Position numbers and translations under genes: made by a program
Shown here: one piece after another, positions 23,069 to 34,337 of the stretch
Layout: each line of letters begins with the position of its first letter
How positions within the stretch are numbered: the stretch's first letter is position 1
Assembly: GCA_023664665.1 (NCBI GenBank)
Contig: JAMPEY010000007.1
Coordinates: forward strand, 78,899 to 117,162
Direction: 5' to 3'
DNA: 38,264 nucleotides
From: Lachnoclostridium sp.
GTDB lineage: Bacteria; Bacillota; Clostridia; Lachnospirales; Lachnospiraceae
The notes under the pieces: generated by a model
The model's database searches: none
What the model was told of the DNA's origin: nothing
What the model saw: only the letters and a program-made list of their open reading frames with translations

Positions 23069-24809
23069 TGCCTATTCCCTCCCCCATCTGGGATTTGCTG
23101 ATTTCCCGGTAAACCTGACAGCCCTCAAGAAGTTCCTCATGGGTTCCGTAGCCGATAGCCCTTCCTTCTTCCAACACCAGAATATGATCCGCATCCTTGA
23201 CGGAACTGATACGCTGCGCCACTATGACCATCGTAGTCATTTTCAGATATTCCTTGATTCCCCGGCGTAGCTGCGCGTCCGTTCTATAGTCCAATGCACT
23301 GGAAGAATCATCCAGAACCAGAATATCCGGCTTACAGGCAAGGGCTCTGGCAATCAAAACCCTCTGTTTCTGCCCTCCGCTTAAGTTTGCGCCCTTGATA
23401 TTCAGCCCCTCTTTCTCTTTTTCGTCACGCTTTTTCACAAATTCGTCAGCTCTGGCATAGAATAAGGCGTTTTGAATATCCTCCTCCGTCAGATTTCTGC
23501 CCAGAGACACATTTCCGGAAATGGAATCTTCAAATAAAGTGTCATTTTGAAAAACCACCCCGAATTTTTCCCGCAGGCTGCGCCTGTCATAGCTGCGCAC
23601 ATCCCTGCCTTCTATCAGCACCTTACCTTCATCCACATCATAAATCCGCATTAAGAGATTCAGAACCGTGGACTTTCCGGAGCCGATTTCCCCGATAATT
23701 CCCAAGGTCTCACCCTTTTTGATGCGAAAGCTTAAATCCCGTATATTGACTTTATCGGTCATTGTGCTGCTTTTGCCATAAGAAAAAGTCACATGGTCGA
23801 ATTCTATCTCATATGGCGTCTCCCTATCTGCTCCCTCATATCCCTCTTCCCATATTTCCATATCTTCTTCGCAGCACAGCACCTGCCAGATACGGTCGCC
23901 CGACGCGATAGACTTGGAAAGGATGGTAAACATTTTGGAAATGGACATCACCGCGTTTAAGATAATCGTAAAGTAAGTGGTAAATGCCAGAATTTTACCA
24001 ACTTCCGTATTGCCCGCCTGAACCCGGAAAGCGCCCACCAGAATGACCGCCACCATTCCCAGATTCAGCAGCATATTCATGGACGGATTGATAACTGCCA
24101 TAACCATGCCGTTTTTCCGCTCTCTGCTTACCACTTCCCTGTTAATGTCATTGAACTTTTCACTTTCGTAATCCGTCTTGGACAAAGCCTTAATCACACG
24201 GATTCCCGCAATGTCTTCCCTGACCATGCGCACAAAACGGTCTATGGCATTCTGCAGATCCGCATACATGGAAATACTTTTTTTGTATACAATAACGGTA
24301 ATGACGGTCAGTGCCGGCACCGTTGCCAGCAATACGGACGCCATGGGCGCATCCAGTGCAAATGTCACGCATATGCCCCCTGCCAGCAAAATCGGCGCAC
24401 GCACCCCCAGTCTCTGGATGCGTCCTATCATCTGATGAAGGTTGTAAGTATCGGTGGTCATTCGGGAAATCAAGGATGGTTTTGTGAAGCTGTCAGTCTG
24501 ACGGTTTGAGAGATGCATCATTTTTTGAAACAGGTCGTTTCTTATCTGTTCCGTGGCATCCCCCGCCACTTTGGATGCCATGCGGTTTGCGATTATATTA
24601 AAAACCACTGCCAAAACGGAACATACTATCATCAGTATGCCCCATGCAAAAATCAGCTTCTTCTGCTTTAAAGGAATCACGGAATCAATGATATATGCCA
24701 AAATATAAGGAATGCACAAATCCATAATTGTTCCGACAAATTTAATAAGGAACCCTACTCCCATCCGAGGGAAGTAGGGTTTCAAATAATGTACGATAAT
24801 TTGTTTCAT
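23058..24809 (-). CDS. ABC exporter half-transporter, degenerate-site subunit
   Basis: A 583-residue half-transporter with six membrane helices (about 12-315) and a nucleotide-binding domain (about 345-583). Walker A is GEIGSGKST, the signature NLSGGQKQ is canonical, and Walker B reads ILVLDDSSSALD, so the catalytic Glu is Asp. The non-catalytic Walker B and the partner's altered signature fall in the same composite site, as expected for an asymmetric heterodimer. It is the first gene of the pair, 13 bp after the chemoreceptor stop, so cotranscription with the receptor is possible. Confidence 0.9.
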   Translation of the reverse strand: MKQIIVHYLKPYFPRMGVGFLIKFVGTIMDLCIPYILAYIIDSVIPLKQKKLIFAWGILMIVCSVLAVVFNIIANRMASKVAGDATEQIRNDLFQKMMHLSNRQTDSFTKPSLISRMTTDTYNLHQMIGRIQRLGVRAPILLAGGICVTFALDAPMASVLLATVPALTVITVIVYKKSISMYADLQNAIDRFVRMVREDIAGIRVIKALSKTDYESEKFNDINREVVSRERKNGMVMAVINPSMNMLLNLGMVAVILVGAFRVQAGNTEVGKILAFTTYFTIILNAVMSISKMFTILSKSIASGDRIWQVLCCEEDMEIWEEGYEGADRETPYEIEFDHVTFSYGKSSTMTDKVNIRDLSFRIKKGETLGIIGEIGSGKSTVLNLLMRIYDVDEGKVLIEGRDVRSYDRRSLREKFGVVFQNDTLFEDSISGNVSLGRNLTEEDIQNALFYARADEFVKKRDEKEKEGLNIKGANLSGGQKQRVLIARALACKPDILVLDDSSSALDYRTDAQLRRGIKEYLKMTTMVIVAQRISSVKDADHILVLEEGRAIGYGTHEELLEGCQVYREISKSQMGEGIGNEQ

Positions 24810-24822
24810 GGCAATATTTTCC

Positions 24823-26892
24823 TTAAATCTTAAATACGGAAATCTCGTTCTTCAAGCCATCCATGTTTTCTCCCAGAGCGTCCGCCGTCCTGTTGAGGTT
24901 TTCTACATTCTCCAACAGCTTTTCGGCCACATCCCGAACCGTTTCCGCATTGCCGGCAGTCGTTTCTATAATCTCGGAAATGTTTTCTACGGCAGCCATA
25001 GCCGCGCTGCGCTCATTATCCGCTCTTTCCGTTCCCACGGCAATTTCCTTCAATCCCTCTACCAGCTGGTTCATCCTGTGCTGCATCTGTTTAAATAAGC
25101 TGACAGCCTGTTCCACCGCGTGGGTCTGCATACCTACCATTTCACTTGCTCTGTTGGCATTTTCCACACTGTTCATGGTCTGTGTAGTAATATGTCCCAC
25201 ATTATTGCTGATTTCTCCCGCTGCCTTGGCAGAGTCATCTGCCAGCTTGCGGATTTCCTCTGCCACAACCGCAAATCCTCTTCCCGCTTCTCCGGCCCTT
25301 GCCGCTTCTATGGAAGCGTTTAAGGAAAGCAGATTCGTTTGCTCGGAAATATCGGTAATCATATCCACAAAGGAATTAATGGTCTCGGACTCTTTACGCA
25401 GGGAATCAATGCTCTTTACCACCGTTACTGTCATCTGTGTGGTTTCTCCGGCTCTTTCTCCCAAAACCCGGACAATTTCCATGCCCTGATTAATCATATC
25501 CTCTGTCTCGTTCACCAATTTTTCCACTTTTTCCACAATACGGCTGACATTCTGTATCTCTGTGGACAAAATATCCGTCTTGGTCACGCATTCCAATGCA
25601 TTTTGGGACTGCACCGACATTCCCTCGTTAATATCCATAATCGCCTGTGTAATGTCATGGGAATAGCTGTTGATAATTCCGGAAGCCTCTTCCACTTCCT
25701 TGGAAGACGCCTCTAACTGTCCCGTGGCATCACTCACCCGGTGTACCAGCTTCTTGGTATTGGCAATCATATTGGATGCGGAAGCCGCCAAATCCTTAAA
25801 CTCGTCATGTCCTTTTGCAATTACCTGAACCGTCAGATCACCTTTGGCAACCTCGCCGAATTTCTTGGAAATCAGCTTCATATTGCTCTGGATGCCCGTC
25901 ACCGTCACCATGCCTATTACCAGCACAATCGCACAGGCTAAAATCACCAGCCCCACGGTCAGGTTTCCGATATCCTGTGCCTGTCCCGTCACCACCTTGG
26001 TGGGAACCAGAGCGCAGACACAAGCGCCTATCGTATCACTGATGCTGTAAAGGAACAGATAATCCTGCCCCTGATATTTAATGGTATCCGACCCCTGCAA
26101 AGCCTCTTCCGCATTCAGCGTACCAAAAAACTCCTGTCCGTAAAATACGCTTTCGCCTTCGTTCAGTACACTGGTCTGTCCTTCCGCAAGATTCTCACAG
26201 ATAATCTCTCTGCCGTTCTTTGTTACATATCCGACAATGCTTCCCTCTCCAAGATCAAGCTCCTGCAAAAAATCCCTTAAGGCGGACGCCTTTACATCCA
26301 CTACAATGCAGGCATTATTGGTCTGGGACATCATCTCATATGCCAGAATATATTCGTCCGACGCCACATTTAAAGTCATATAGTCATCCAAGACTTCGTG
26401 ATTGTCTATCCACGCCTCCAACTGCCCCGTTCCACCCGTTACCGATTCCTTATACTCATCCAAAATGCCATCCTTAGCCTCCGCAGACTTTGTGGAAAGC
26501 ACATTGGTACCGGTTCTTGGGATAATATGTATATTGGCTATAAAGGGATTGGACATCTGGGAAGACAAAATATTCGTGCGGATAGAGCCGGCTAACGATA
26601 CCTTCTCCGTCACATCATTGCCGATCATTCCGCCGCAATACTTATTTACATCGCCGCTTATCGCATATTTCATGCCTTCCGCCTTGATAAAGGAACAGCT
26701 TGCATCCACATACTCCGTGGCCATCCTGAGCGTCTGCATGGTGGAAGACTGAAACTTGTCGCTCATCCCCTCCGCAGCCTTACGGTACGCGGCAACACCG
26801 ATAATAATCATAAATACAATGGGTACAAGAAAACATAGAATAATTTTATTGCGAATACTGAATATATGAGCTTTGGCCTTATCCTTCTGCAT
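24823..26892 (-). CDS. Methyl-accepting chemotaxis protein
   Basis: A 689-residue transmembrane chemoreceptor. Helix 1 is about 17-36, the extracytoplasmic Cache-like sensor about 40-310, helix 2 about 315-338, then HAMP and the long cytoplasmic signalling coiled coil. The hairpin tip that contacts CheA/CheW is conserved ([20 protein letters not shown]). The C-terminus NEISVFKI lacks a CheR/CheB-tethering pentapeptide. The ligand cannot be predicted. The leader at 26893-27034 contains a hairpin ACAGCC-AAGC-GGCTGT and a TATAAT but no sigma-28 motif. It would be methylated and demethylated by the CheR and CheB encoded at 2111-2917 and 1061-2095. Confidence 0.95.
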   Translation of the reverse strand: MQKDKAKAHIFSIRNKIILCFLVPIVFMIIIGVAAYRKAAEGMSDKFQSSTMQTLRMATEYVDASCSFIKAEGMKYAISGDVNKYCGGMIGNDVTEKVSLAGSIRTNILSSQMSNPFIANIHIIPRTGTNVLSTKSAEAKDGILDEYKESVTGGTGQLEAWIDNHEVLDDYMTLNVASDEYILAYEMMSQTNNACIVVDVKASALRDFLQELDLGEGSIVGYVTKNGREIICENLAEGQTSVLNEGESVFYGQEFFGTLNAEEALQGSDTIKYQGQDYLFLYSISDTIGACVCALVPTKVVTGQAQDIGNLTVGLVILACAIVLVIGMVTVTGIQSNMKLISKKFGEVAKGDLTVQVIAKGHDEFKDLAASASNMIANTKKLVHRVSDATGQLEASSKEVEEASGIINSYSHDITQAIMDINEGMSVQSQNALECVTKTDILSTEIQNVSRIVEKVEKLVNETEDMINQGMEIVRVLGERAGETTQMTVTVVKSIDSLRKESETINSFVDMITDISEQTNLLSLNASIEAARAGEAGRGFAVVAEEIRKLADDSAKAAGEISNNVGHITTQTMNSVENANRASEMVGMQTHAVEQAVSLFKQMQHRMNQLVEGLKEIAVGTERADNERSAAMAAVENISEIIETTAGNAETVRDVAEKLLENVENLNRTADALGENMDGLKNEISVFKI

Positions 26893-27034
26893 TCTCGGAA
26901 CCCCCTTTCCGATGACAAACAGCCGCTTGGCTGTTTTCCATCTTGCATATAGTATACATTTATTATACCTTATCTTTTGGGATTTTGAAATAGGATTCCG
27001 AAAATTTTTTCTTTTGCCAAAATATTCTAAACCT

Positions 27035-28276
27035 TTATAAATTCATTTCTTCCAGATAATTTTCCTGAAAATCGGGATGTTTTGCCAAATTGATTATTTT
27101 TATTCTGCATTTCAAAAATTCCTCTCCCGTAGCTGTCTGTGCGGCGGCTTCCCCCTGCGGCTTTGATAAAATTTCCCTGCCCAGCAAAAATGCGCCGGCC
27201 AGAGCGGTATTCCCCCCCGCAACGCTCTTTTTTACCAGTTCTTTCGGTAAAAGTCTGATTTCCGCAGCATCCTGCGGGCTTAAATAATAACCGAAACCGC
27301 CTGCCAGCACCACCTTGGAAATTTCGGAATACATGATCCCATATTCTTTTGCCAGTATCCGTATTCCCGCCGCTATAGCTCCCTTGGCAAGCTGTATCTG
27401 CCTGATACTCTTCTGGCTCACATGAACATCCCCGATGCTTATGCCCGACTCGAAATAAGCATCCGAAAGCAGTCCCGTCTCGTCCACAATATGCTCCCGC
27501 TTAAGCCTTGCAATCAGGCTCACCATATCGGCTCCCCAGATTCCTTTGTTTGCGCCGCCCTCAAAAGCGGGCCCTGCCGCTGTTGCGCATGCCAGAATTT
27601 TGTCCTTACTTCCCAACACGATTTCCCCGTTTGTGCCCAAATCAATCAAAAGCACCGGTTCTTTCGCCTCCGTCATCCCTGCCGCATAAATGCCCGCCAC
27701 GATGTCTCCTCCCACAAAGGCAGACAGACAGGGAAATATCACACAGGGAACTCCCCTGATATCCGCACGGATGCCCGAGGGATGGCTTACCGAAAAGGGC
27801 GCCCGCCCCAGTTCTCCCGCATCATAACCCATAAGCAGATAAACCATGGGGGTATTGGCTGCTATCACGCCAAACAGGCTTTCGTTTTCCGAAAGCCGTT
27901 TTCTAAAATCCGAAAATCCCTGTTCCAGCACATCCTGCACCATGTCCTGCAGCCTTGCCGCCGTTCCTGCATCCTCCGCCGCCTGAATGCGGGACAGGAC
28001 ATCCGCTCCATACTCTGTCTGGGGATTGACGGCGGCATGCACGGCCTGCACTCTTCCGTCCCTGCCATAAAGCTGCATGGCAATGGTGGTAGTCCCGATA
28101 TCCACCGTCACTAACCGCCTGCCGTCCCGATTGGAAAGCGGAAAAACCTCCTCTGTCAGTCCGTTATCTACGGTCACGGAAAAAGGAGTTTTTGTCCGGC
28201 ATCTTCCGCATCCGGTGCAAATATCACAACGGTTTTTGATATTGCCGCTATCCAAACTGATTTCTCGCTTTATCAT
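27035..28276 (-). CDS. RACo-like ASKHA-fold protein (DUF4445) with short four-cysteine N-terminus
   Basis: A 413-residue protein. Residues 58-400 have the actin-like ASKHA fold of RACo, the ATP-dependent reductive activator of corrinoid proteins: [40 protein letters not shown] and [10 protein letters not shown]. Characterised RACo proteins start with a 2Fe-2S ferredoxin domain. Here the N-terminus has only a tight cluster C17-x2-C20-x2-C23-x2-C26 ([10 protein letters not shown]), which could hold a small Fe-S cluster. No corrinoid protein or methyltransferase is encoded nearby. The start at 28276 is tentative: its ribosome site is weak and it overlaps the DUF4250 gene by 29 bp. Confidence 0.75.
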   Translation of the reverse strand: MIKREISLDSGNIKNRCDICTGCGRCRTKTPFSVTVDNGLTEEVFPLSNRDGRRLVTVDIGTTTIAMQLYGRDGRVQAVHAAVNPQTEYGADVLSRIQAAEDAGTAARLQDMVQDVLEQGFSDFRKRLSENESLFGVIAANTPMVYLLMGYDAGELGRAPFSVSHPSGIRADIRGVPCVIFPCLSAFVGGDIVAGIYAAGMTEAKEPVLLIDLGTNGEIVLGSKDKILACATAAGPAFEGGANKGIWGADMVSLIARLKREHIVDETGLLSDAYFESGISIGDVHVSQKSIRQIQLAKGAIAAGIRILAKEYGIMYSEISKVVLAGGFGYYLSPQDAAEIRLLPKELVKKSVAGGNTALAGAFLLGREILSKPQGEAAAQTATGEEFLKCRIKIINLAKHPDFQENYLEEMNL

Positions 28277-28421
28277 AGTGATAACCAATAGCCCCCAGCT
28301 TTTGCAAAATTTCTTCCTTTTCCACATCCAAGTCTTCACAAAACAGATCAAGGCTGCTGTAGTAATCCCTCAGCTTTAAATTTACAAAGCTTAAAAGCAT
28401 TACCGGATCCTGTGGCATCAT
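28248..28421 (-). CDS. DUF4250 protein
   Basis: A 57-residue protein of the DUF4250 family, found mainly in Clostridia and of unknown function. The typical MPQDPVMLLSFVNLKLRDYY and DLFCEDLDVEKEEI segments are present, suggesting a small helical, DNA-binding-like fold. The start at 28421 has AGGAGGGA upstream. It lies 23 bp after clpB and overlaps the RACo-like gene, so the three may share a transcript. Confidence 0.85.
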   Translation of the reverse strand: MMPQDPVMLLSFVNLKLRDYYSSLDLFCEDLDVEKEEILQKLGAIGYHYDKARNQFG

Positions 28422-28444
28422 AGGCTCCCTCCTCAAAATATATA

Positions 28445-31024
28445 TTATTTTCCTGCCTGCAAAACGCCGTCCTTCACCGTAATCAAAATGGTATCCCCCG
28501 GCAGCACCTTATCCTCCAGAATCAGCTTGGCGGACAAAGTCTCCACATGCTTCTGAAGATAACGCCGCAAAGGGCGCGCGCCGTACACCGGATCATAGGC
28601 GTTTTCCACAATAAAGGAGAGCGCCTCCTTTGACAGTTCCACGGTGAGGTTCCTGTCCTCCAGGCGTTTATTGACATCCGCCACCATCAGATGAACAATA
28701 TTGCTGATATTCTCTTTTGTGAGCGGTTTGAACAAAATGGTCTCATCCAGACGGTTCAAAAACTCCGGTCTGAAATGCGCCCTCAGGTCATTCATCACCA
28801 GTTCTTCCGCCTCCGGCTTAATGCTGCCGTCCGCTTCGATACCTTCCAGCAGATATCCTGCTCCGATATTGGAAGTCATGATTAAGATGGTATTTTTAAA
28901 ATCCACCGTCCTGCCTTGGGAATCCGTAATCCGCCCGTCGTCCAACACCTGTAAAAGCACATTGAACACATCGGGATGGGCTTTCTCGATTTCATCAAAA
29001 AGCACCACACTGTAAGGTCTTCTGCGCACTGCCTCCGTGAGCTGTCCGCCCTCCTCATATCCCACATATCCGGGAGGCGCTCCGATCAGCCGGGATACGG
29101 AATACTTTTCCATGTACTCGCTCATGTCGATGCGCACCATATTGTTTTCATCGTCAAAAAGCGCCGCCGCCAGAGACTTTGCCAGCTCCGTTTTACCCAC
29201 GCCGGTAGGGCCTAAGAACAGGAAGGAGCCGATAGGCTTGCCGGGATCTTTGATTCCCGCTTTGGAACGGATAATTGCCTCCGTCACTTTGGTAACGCTC
29301 TCATCCTGCCCTACCACCCTTTTGTGCAGTTCTTCATCCAAATGCAGAATCTTGTTCCGTTCACTCTCCGTCAGCTTCGTAATGGGAATCCCCGTCCATC
29401 TGGAAATGATTTTGGCAATCTCTTCATCGGATACCTTCTCATGCACCAGCGACAAATCCTTGGTATTTAACTGCCCCTCTTCCTGTTCCAACTGCTTTTT
29501 TAATGCGGGCAGCCTGCCATAACTCAGCTCCGCCATTTTTTCCAGATCCCCTTCTCTCTGGGCAATCTGAATTTCATTATTCACCTGATCGATTTCTTCT
29601 CTCAGCTTGGACAGCTTGTCAACAGACGCCTTTTCATTGTCCCATTGGGCCTTTTTTGACGCAAATTCCTCTTTTAACTCCGCCAGCTCTTTTTGAATAT
29701 TCTCCAGCCGTTCCCTGCTTAAATGGTCGTCCTCTTTCTTCAGCGCAGCCTCCTCTATCTCCATCTGCATACATCTGCGCTGCAACTCATCCAGCTCCGT
29801 GGGCATGCTGTCAAGCTCCGTCTTAATCATGGCGCAGGCTTCATCCACCAAATCAATGGCTTTGTCCGGAAGAAATCTGTCAGAGATGTAACGGTGGGAC
29901 AGCACGGCTGCGCTGACCAGCGCGTTATCCATGATTTTCACGCCATGATATACCTCATAACGCTCCTTAAGTCCTCTCAGAATGGAAATGGTGTCCTCCA
30001 CTGTAGGCTCTTCCACCATAACCGGCTGGAAACGCCGTTCCAAAGCCGCGTCTTTTTCGATATACTGCCTGTATTCATCCAAGGTGGTAGCGCCGATACA
30101 GTGCAGTTCTCCCCTTGCAAGCATGGGCTTTAACATATTGCCCGCATCCAGGGCACCGTCTGTCTTTCCTGCGCCTACAATGGTGTGAAGCTCGTCAATA
30201 AACAGGATAATCTGCCCGTCGCTGTTCTTGACATCATCCAAAACAGCTTTTAAACGCTCCTCAAACTCGCCCCTGTATTTTGCACCCGCAACCAAGGCTC
30301 CCATATCCAGAGCAAAAATCTTTTTATCCTTTAGCCCCTGAGGGACATCTCCCCTGACAATCCTCTGCGCCAGACCTTCCACCACGGCAGTTTTTCCCAC
30401 GCCGGGTTCTCCGATGAGCACCGGATTGTTTTTGGTCTTGCGGGAGAGAATGCGGATAATATTGCGTATCTCATTGTCCCTGCCGATGACGGGGTCAAGC
30501 TTTTGCTTTCCCGCCTTCTCCACCAAATCCTGCCCATATTTCTCCAAAGTGTCATAGGTCGCTTCCGGATTGTCACTGGTGACACGCTGATTACCCCGCA
30601 CCGTAGACAGCGCCTGCAGAAATCTCTCCCTCGTAATCCCGTATTCTTCCCAGATTCGGGCAATTTCTTTATTGGGATGCCTTAACATGGCAAGAAACAA
30701 ATGCTCTACGGACACATACTCGTCCCCAAGCTGCTTTGCCTCATCCTCCGCTCCGGTCAACACCTGATTCAGGCTTTGACCTACATAAACCTGTCCGCCC
30801 TGCACCTTCACCCGCTTTTCCACTGCCTGTCTTGCGCGGTTTAAAAAATGCTCCTTCTGGATTTCCATTTTTTCTATGAGTTTTAAAATCAGACTCTCAT
30901 CCAAAGTCAGCAAGCTATAGAGCAAGTGTTCCTGCTCAATTTCCTGATTGCCGTACTCATAGGCAAGGCTCTCGCAGTCTTCCACTGCCTGCATGGACTT
31001 TTGCGTAAATTTCCGGATATTCAT
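28445..31024 (-). CDS. clpB: ATP-dependent disaggregase ClpB
   Basis: ClpB extracts polypeptides from aggregates together with DnaK, in the cytoplasm. The 859 residues include the Clp-N domain (1-145), the first AAA+ module with GEPGVGKTA, the coiled-coil middle domain (about 400-525, rich in Lys/Glu) and the second AAA+ module with GPTGVGKTE. The C-terminal D2-small domain ends [14 protein letters not shown]. The M-domain distinguishes it from ClpA/ClpC. ATG is preceded by GAGGAGGTATCAAT. The upstream region carries a SigA-type promoter and two palindromes but no CIRCE element and no clear CtsR site. Confidence 0.96.
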   Translation of the reverse strand: MNIRKFTQKSMQAVEDCESLAYEYGNQEIEQEHLLYSLLTLDESLILKLIEKMEIQKEHFLNRARQAVEKRVKVQGGQVYVGQSLNQVLTGAEDEAKQLGDEYVSVEHLFLAMLRHPNKEIARIWEEYGITRERFLQALSTVRGNQRVTSDNPEATYDTLEKYGQDLVEKAGKQKLDPVIGRDNEIRNIIRILSRKTKNNPVLIGEPGVGKTAVVEGLAQRIVRGDVPQGLKDKKIFALDMGALVAGAKYRGEFEERLKAVLDDVKNSDGQIILFIDELHTIVGAGKTDGALDAGNMLKPMLARGELHCIGATTLDEYRQYIEKDAALERRFQPVMVEEPTVEDTISILRGLKERYEVYHGVKIMDNALVSAAVLSHRYISDRFLPDKAIDLVDEACAMIKTELDSMPTELDELQRRCMQMEIEEAALKKEDDHLSRERLENIQKELAELKEEFASKKAQWDNEKASVDKLSKLREEIDQVNNEIQIAQREGDLEKMAELSYGRLPALKKQLEQEEGQLNTKDLSLVHEKVSDEEIAKIISRWTGIPITKLTESERNKILHLDEELHKRVVGQDESVTKVTEAIIRSKAGIKDPGKPIGSFLFLGPTGVGKTELAKSLAAALFDDENNMVRIDMSEYMEKYSVSRLIGAPPGYVGYEEGGQLTEAVRRRPYSVVLFDEIEKAHPDVFNVLLQVLDDGRITDSQGRTVDFKNTILIMTSNIGAGYLLEGIEADGSIKPEAEELVMNDLRAHFRPEFLNRLDETILFKPLTKENISNIVHLMVADVNKRLEDRNLTVELSKEALSFIVENAYDPVYGARPLRRYLQKHVETLSAKLILEDKVLPGDTILITVKDGVLQAGK

Positions 31025-31040
31025 ATTGATACCTCCTCAT

Positions 31041-31080
31041 GTTATAGTATAACTCTAGGCGATTGCCTATATTATAACTC
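31041..31080 (-). promoter_or_regulatory. Palindromic leader element upstream of clpB
   Basis: The element combines a perfect GTTATA-G-TATAAC palindrome (31041-31053), TAGGC-GATT-GCCTA (31056-31069) and TATTATAAC. It also reads as two direct copies of GAGTTATAxTATA on the minus strand. It sits just upstream of the clpB ribosome site and could be an operator or an RNA structure covering initiation. Confidence 0.4.
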
Positions 31081-31129
31081 ATGTCCTTTGGAACATCCAT
31101 TCTTTTTTATGTTCCTCTGTTCTATTATC

Positions 31130-31157
31130 ACTATAACACCAGACAGGCGAAAATCAA
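31130..31157 (-). promoter_or_regulatory. Candidate SigA promoter for clpB
   Basis: On minus, TTGATT (31152-31157), 16 bases, TATAGT (31130-31135) with a TG extended -10. A further inverted repeat, GGAACAT/ATGTTCC (31090-31115), lies between it and clpB and may be a stress-regulator operator. Confidence 0.5.
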
Positions 31158-31187
31158 TAAAAAAAGTATAAAAATTCTGTAACTCTT

Positions 31188-31397
31188 TTACGCAATTCCC
31201 ACAACTTTATAATCCTGCTCCTCCACTGCCTTTTTCAGCACATCATCGGACACCTCTTCTTTTAAAGTCACTACGGCTGTGCCCGCTTCATGGCTTACCA
31301 CAGCTTCCGCAACCTGCTCCATGGCTTCCAGCGCCTTCTTCACTCTTGCCTCGCAGTGTCCGCACATCATTCCTTCGATTTTTAATGTCTTTGTCAT
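31188..31397 (-). CDS. copZ: Internal in-frame start giving a free CopZ-like copper chaperone
   Basis: Inside copA, ATG at 31395-31397 is preceded by GGAGG (31406-31410) with eight bases between, an optimal initiation site. Starting there gives a 69-residue protein, [19 protein letters not shown] onward, equal in length to typical CopZ, with the C-x2-C copper site. It would be translated from the copA mRNA in addition to the fusion. The alternative is that the site is a relic of a formerly separate copZ gene whose upstream stop was lost. Confidence 0.6.
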   Translation of the reverse strand: MTKTLKIEGMMCGHCEARVKKALEAMEQVAEAVVSHEAGTAVVTLKEEVSDDVLKKAVEEQDYKVVGIA

Positions 31398-33812
31398 TTT
31401 CTTTTCCTCCATTTTTCTTTCCTTTTTTTGTATATCTTTTTTATTTGATTCACTCTGCTTATGCAGTGTGCTTGAATCCTTATGAAGCTTTACCAGATTT
31501 AAGCGCAGGGCATTGGTGACTACGCAGAAGCTGGACAAACTCATGGCCGCGGCGGCAAACATAGGATTTAGCTGCCAATGAAACAGGGGAATCCACAGCC
31601 CTGCTGCCAAGGGAATCCCAATGGCATTATAGAAAAATGCCCAGAACAGATTCTCATGGATATTCCTAAGGGCAGCCCTGCTTAAGCGGATTGCCGCAGG
31701 CACATCACTTAAGCGGCTCTTCATTAACACCACATCCGCCGCATCAATGGCGATATCCGTACCCGCGCCGATGGCAATGCCGATATCCGCCCGGGTCAGT
31801 GCCGGGGCATCATTGATGCCGTCCCCCACCATGGCAACCTTTCCTTTTTCCTGCAGAGTGCGGATAACGCTCTCCTTACCATCCGGAAGCACACCTGCGA
31901 TGACTTCGTCCACCCCTGCCTGACTGCCGATAGCCCTTGCGGTGCGCTCATTGTCACCTGTGAGCATCACCACATGGATGCCCATGTCCTTCAACTCTTG
32001 AACCGCCTGCGGGCTTTCCTCCTTCATCACATCCGCCACTGCAATGATTCCTAAGAATGCATTTCCCTTTGCAAAAAACAGGGGAGTCTTGCCCTCTTCG
32101 GCAAATTTTTCTGCGGAAAGCTCCGTTTCCTTCGGCAGCTTGATGATGTCATTGATAAAGCGGAAATTTCCGCCTGCCAGCTTTTCTCCGTCTAAAACAG
32201 CGGTCAGACCGTTTCCGGGAAGAGCTGTAAAATCTGTTACCTCTGCACCGACAATTCCCCTTTCGGCTGCATGGGAAAGCACCGCCTTTGCAAGGGGATG
32301 CTCGCTCTTTTGTTCCAGCGCGCCTGCGTAATAGAGCAGCTTCTCCTCACTCATCCTCGCCTCCGGCAGAATATCCGTCACCTTCGGCTCGCCCTTTGTG
32401 ATGGTTCCTGTTTTATCCAAAGCCACAATCTCCACTTTGCCCGCCTGCTCCAAGGATGCCGCCGTCTTAAAGAGGATTCCGTTTCTGGCCCCAACGCCGT
32501 TGCCCACCATAATCGCCACCGGGGTAGCCAATCCCAGCGCACAGGGACAGCTGATAACCAGCACGGAAATTCCCCTTGCCAGAGCAAATCCCACACTCTC
32601 GCCGGCTGCCAGCCAGACCAGAATGGTTATTACCGCAATAGTAATGACCGCAGGCACAAACACCCCCGACACCTTATCCGCAACTTTCGCAATGGGTGCC
32701 TTGGTTGCCGCCGCATCGCTGACCATGCGGATAATCTGGGATAAAGTGGTATCTTCCCCCACCCGGACTGCCTCGCATTTTAAAAACCCGGACTGATTCA
32801 CGGTGGCGGCGGATACCCTGTCTCCTGCTTCTTTATCCACAGGAATGCTCTCTCCCGTAAGCGCCGCTTCATTTACGGCGCTGCTTCCTTCTACCACCAT
32901 GCCGTCCACAGGAATATTTTCCCCGGGGCGTACCACAAAAATGTCTCCTATTTTCACCTGCCACGCAGGCACTTGCGTTTCTTCCCCATCCCGTATAATT
33001 GTTGCCGTCTTTGGGGCAAGCTTCATCAAGCCCTTCAAGGCATCCGTGGTTTTTCCCTTGGAGCGGGCTTCCAGCATCTTTCCTACTGTTATCAGAGTAA
33101 GAATCGTGGCCGCCGACTCAAAGTAAAATTCATGCATATACGCCATAACCGCAACCGAATCTCCCTTTAACTGGGCATCCGTCATGGCAAAGAGCGCATA
33201 AGTGCTATAGACAAAAGCTGCTCCCGCCCCAAGAGCCACAAGGGCATCCATATTGGGGGCGCGGTGCAAAAGGCTTTTTGTGCCGCTTACAAAAAACTTT
33301 TGATTGATAACCATAACCGCCATGGTGAGCAAAAGCTGCAAAAGTCCCATTGCTATATGATTATCAGCAAGCCATGCAGGCACAGGAAAATTCCACATCA
33401 TATGCCCCATGGATAAATACATCAGCAGGATCCAGAAGATTACGGATGCCGCCAATCTCTTCTTTAAGACAGGCGTTTCCTTATCCGCCAGAAGCTCTTC
33501 GCTCTCATCCATGGAAGCTGAAGCATCCATGGAGATTCCTGCATCCATTGGCGCGCCTGCATTTGCAGAGACCCCTGCGCCGTGTCCTGATGCATCTGCG
33601 CCTGTGCTCCTTTTCCGTTTCTTCGATGCGCCATATCCTGCATCCGTCACAGCTTTTATAATCTCTGCCTCCGATGCCGTGCCTTCCACTCCCATGGAAT
33701 TGGTCAGCAGGCTTACCGAGCAGGATGTCACTCCCGGCACCTTCGATACCGCTTTTTCCACCCGCGCGCTGCATGCCGCACAACTCATGCCCGTCACTGC
33801 ATACTGCTCCAC
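31188..33812 (-). CDS. copA: Copper-exporting P1B-type ATPase CopA with fused C-terminal CopZ-like domain
   Basis: A Cu(I) export ATPase of 874 residues in the inner membrane. The N-terminal heavy-metal domain has MSCAACS (9-15). Residues 66-110 are an unusual Ala/Met/Ser-rich linker with repeats of MDA(S/G). The transport core has TGES (319-322), the membrane CPC at 422-424, phosphorylated D466 in DKTGTITKG and [10 protein letters not shown] (663-672). The last 69 residues are a second metal-binding domain ([10 protein letters not shown]) joined by a Lys-rich linker. That domain matches a stand-alone CopZ chaperone in length and has its own ribosome site. It is cotranscribed after csoR. Confidence 0.95.
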   Translation of the reverse strand: MEQYAVTGMSCAACSARVEKAVSKVPGVTSCSVSLLTNSMGVEGTASEAEIIKAVTDAGYGASKKRKRSTGADASGHGAGVSANAGAPMDAGISMDASASMDESEELLADKETPVLKKRLAASVIFWILLMYLSMGHMMWNFPVPAWLADNHIAMGLLQLLLTMAVMVINQKFFVSGTKSLLHRAPNMDALVALGAGAAFVYSTYALFAMTDAQLKGDSVAVMAYMHEFYFESAATILTLITVGKMLEARSKGKTTDALKGLMKLAPKTATIIRDGEETQVPAWQVKIGDIFVVRPGENIPVDGMVVEGSSAVNEAALTGESIPVDKEAGDRVSAATVNQSGFLKCEAVRVGEDTTLSQIIRMVSDAAATKAPIAKVADKVSGVFVPAVITIAVITILVWLAAGESVGFALARGISVLVISCPCALGLATPVAIMVGNGVGARNGILFKTAASLEQAGKVEIVALDKTGTITKGEPKVTDILPEARMSEEKLLYYAGALEQKSEHPLAKAVLSHAAERGIVGAEVTDFTALPGNGLTAVLDGEKLAGGNFRFINDIIKLPKETELSAEKFAEEGKTPLFFAKGNAFLGIIAVADVMKEESPQAVQELKDMGIHVVMLTGDNERTARAIGSQAGVDEVIAGVLPDGKESVIRTLQEKGKVAMVGDGINDAPALTRADIGIAIGAGTDIAIDAADVVLMKSRLSDVPAAIRLSRAALRNIHENLFWAFFYNAIGIPLAAGLWIPLFHWQLNPMFAAAAMSLSSFCVVTNALRLNLVKLHKDSSTLHKQSESNKKDIQKKERKMEEKKMTKTLKIEGMMCGHCEARVKKALEAMEQVAEAVVSHEAGTAVVTLKEEVSDDVLKKAVEEQDYKVVGIA

Positions 33813-33875
33813 CTCTGATTACCTCCTCATTATTATCTCACTTTAGTCATTTGCGAAACTCAGGCTTTCGTAAAC

Positions 33876-34277
33876 CTACCTCATCAACTTCTGCAAAAGG
33901 GCAAGCAGCTCCTCCACAGTTTCCTCTTTTCCTTCTTTAATATCTCTCGTAACGCAGGTTTTAATGTGGTCTGAGAGTAAAACTCTGCTGAAGCTGTTAA
34001 GGGCGGAGTTCACCGCAGCCACCTGAGTCAGGATATCCGTGCAGTACACGCCCTTTTCCACCATGCCCCTGACTCCTCGAATCTGTCCCTCTATGCGGTT
34101 CAGGCGGTGAATCAAATCCTTATATTCCTCGTCGCTTCTCTCCTTATGCCGCAGACTGCAGCAGCAGTCCGCCGCTGTATTTTCTATATTTTCTAGTGCC
34201 TCTTCCACACCAGCTTTTTGTTGTTTTTCATTCATATCAGCCTTTTCCTGTTCTTCTTTGCACAAAAACTTCATCAC
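33876..34277 (-). CDS. csoR: Copper-sensing repressor CsoR
   Basis: CsoR binds operator DNA when free of Cu(I) and releases it on copper binding, turning on export. The protein has 133 residues with the HRLNRIEGQIRGV helix and the Cys-His-Cys copper site C79 (VYCTD), H104 and C108 (DHIKTC). A triple cysteine (38-40, ADCCCSL) in the N-terminal extension is unusual. Start: the reading begins GTG-ATG (34272-34277); an ATG at 34235 with AAAAGG five bases upstream is an alternative that keeps all key residues. Two operators lie immediately upstream, consistent with autoregulation of csoR-copA. Confidence 0.93.
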   Translation of the reverse strand: MMKFLCKEEQEKADMNEKQQKAGVEEALENIENTAADCCCSLRHKERSDEEYKDLIHRLNRIEGQIRGVRGMVEKGVYCTDILTQVAAVNSALNSFSRVLLSDHIKTCVTRDIKEGKEETVEELLALLQKLMR

Positions 34278-34307
34278 TGCTTCAAATGGTCTTGAGCTTT
34301 ATTGTAC

Positions 34308-34324
34308 ATACCCCTATGGGGTAT
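34308..34324. promoter_or_regulatory. CsoR operator 1
   Basis: ATACCCCTATGGGGTAT, a perfect palindrome of the GC-tract type recognised by CsoR. It lies downstream of the -10 box of the csoR promoter. Confidence 0.85.
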
Positions 34325-34337
34325 ATCTGTCATAAAT

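Noticed and set aside
31025..31187. CIRCE element before clpB
   Set aside because: No TTAGCACTC-N9-GAGTGCTAA-like repeat; the palindromes present have different sequence.
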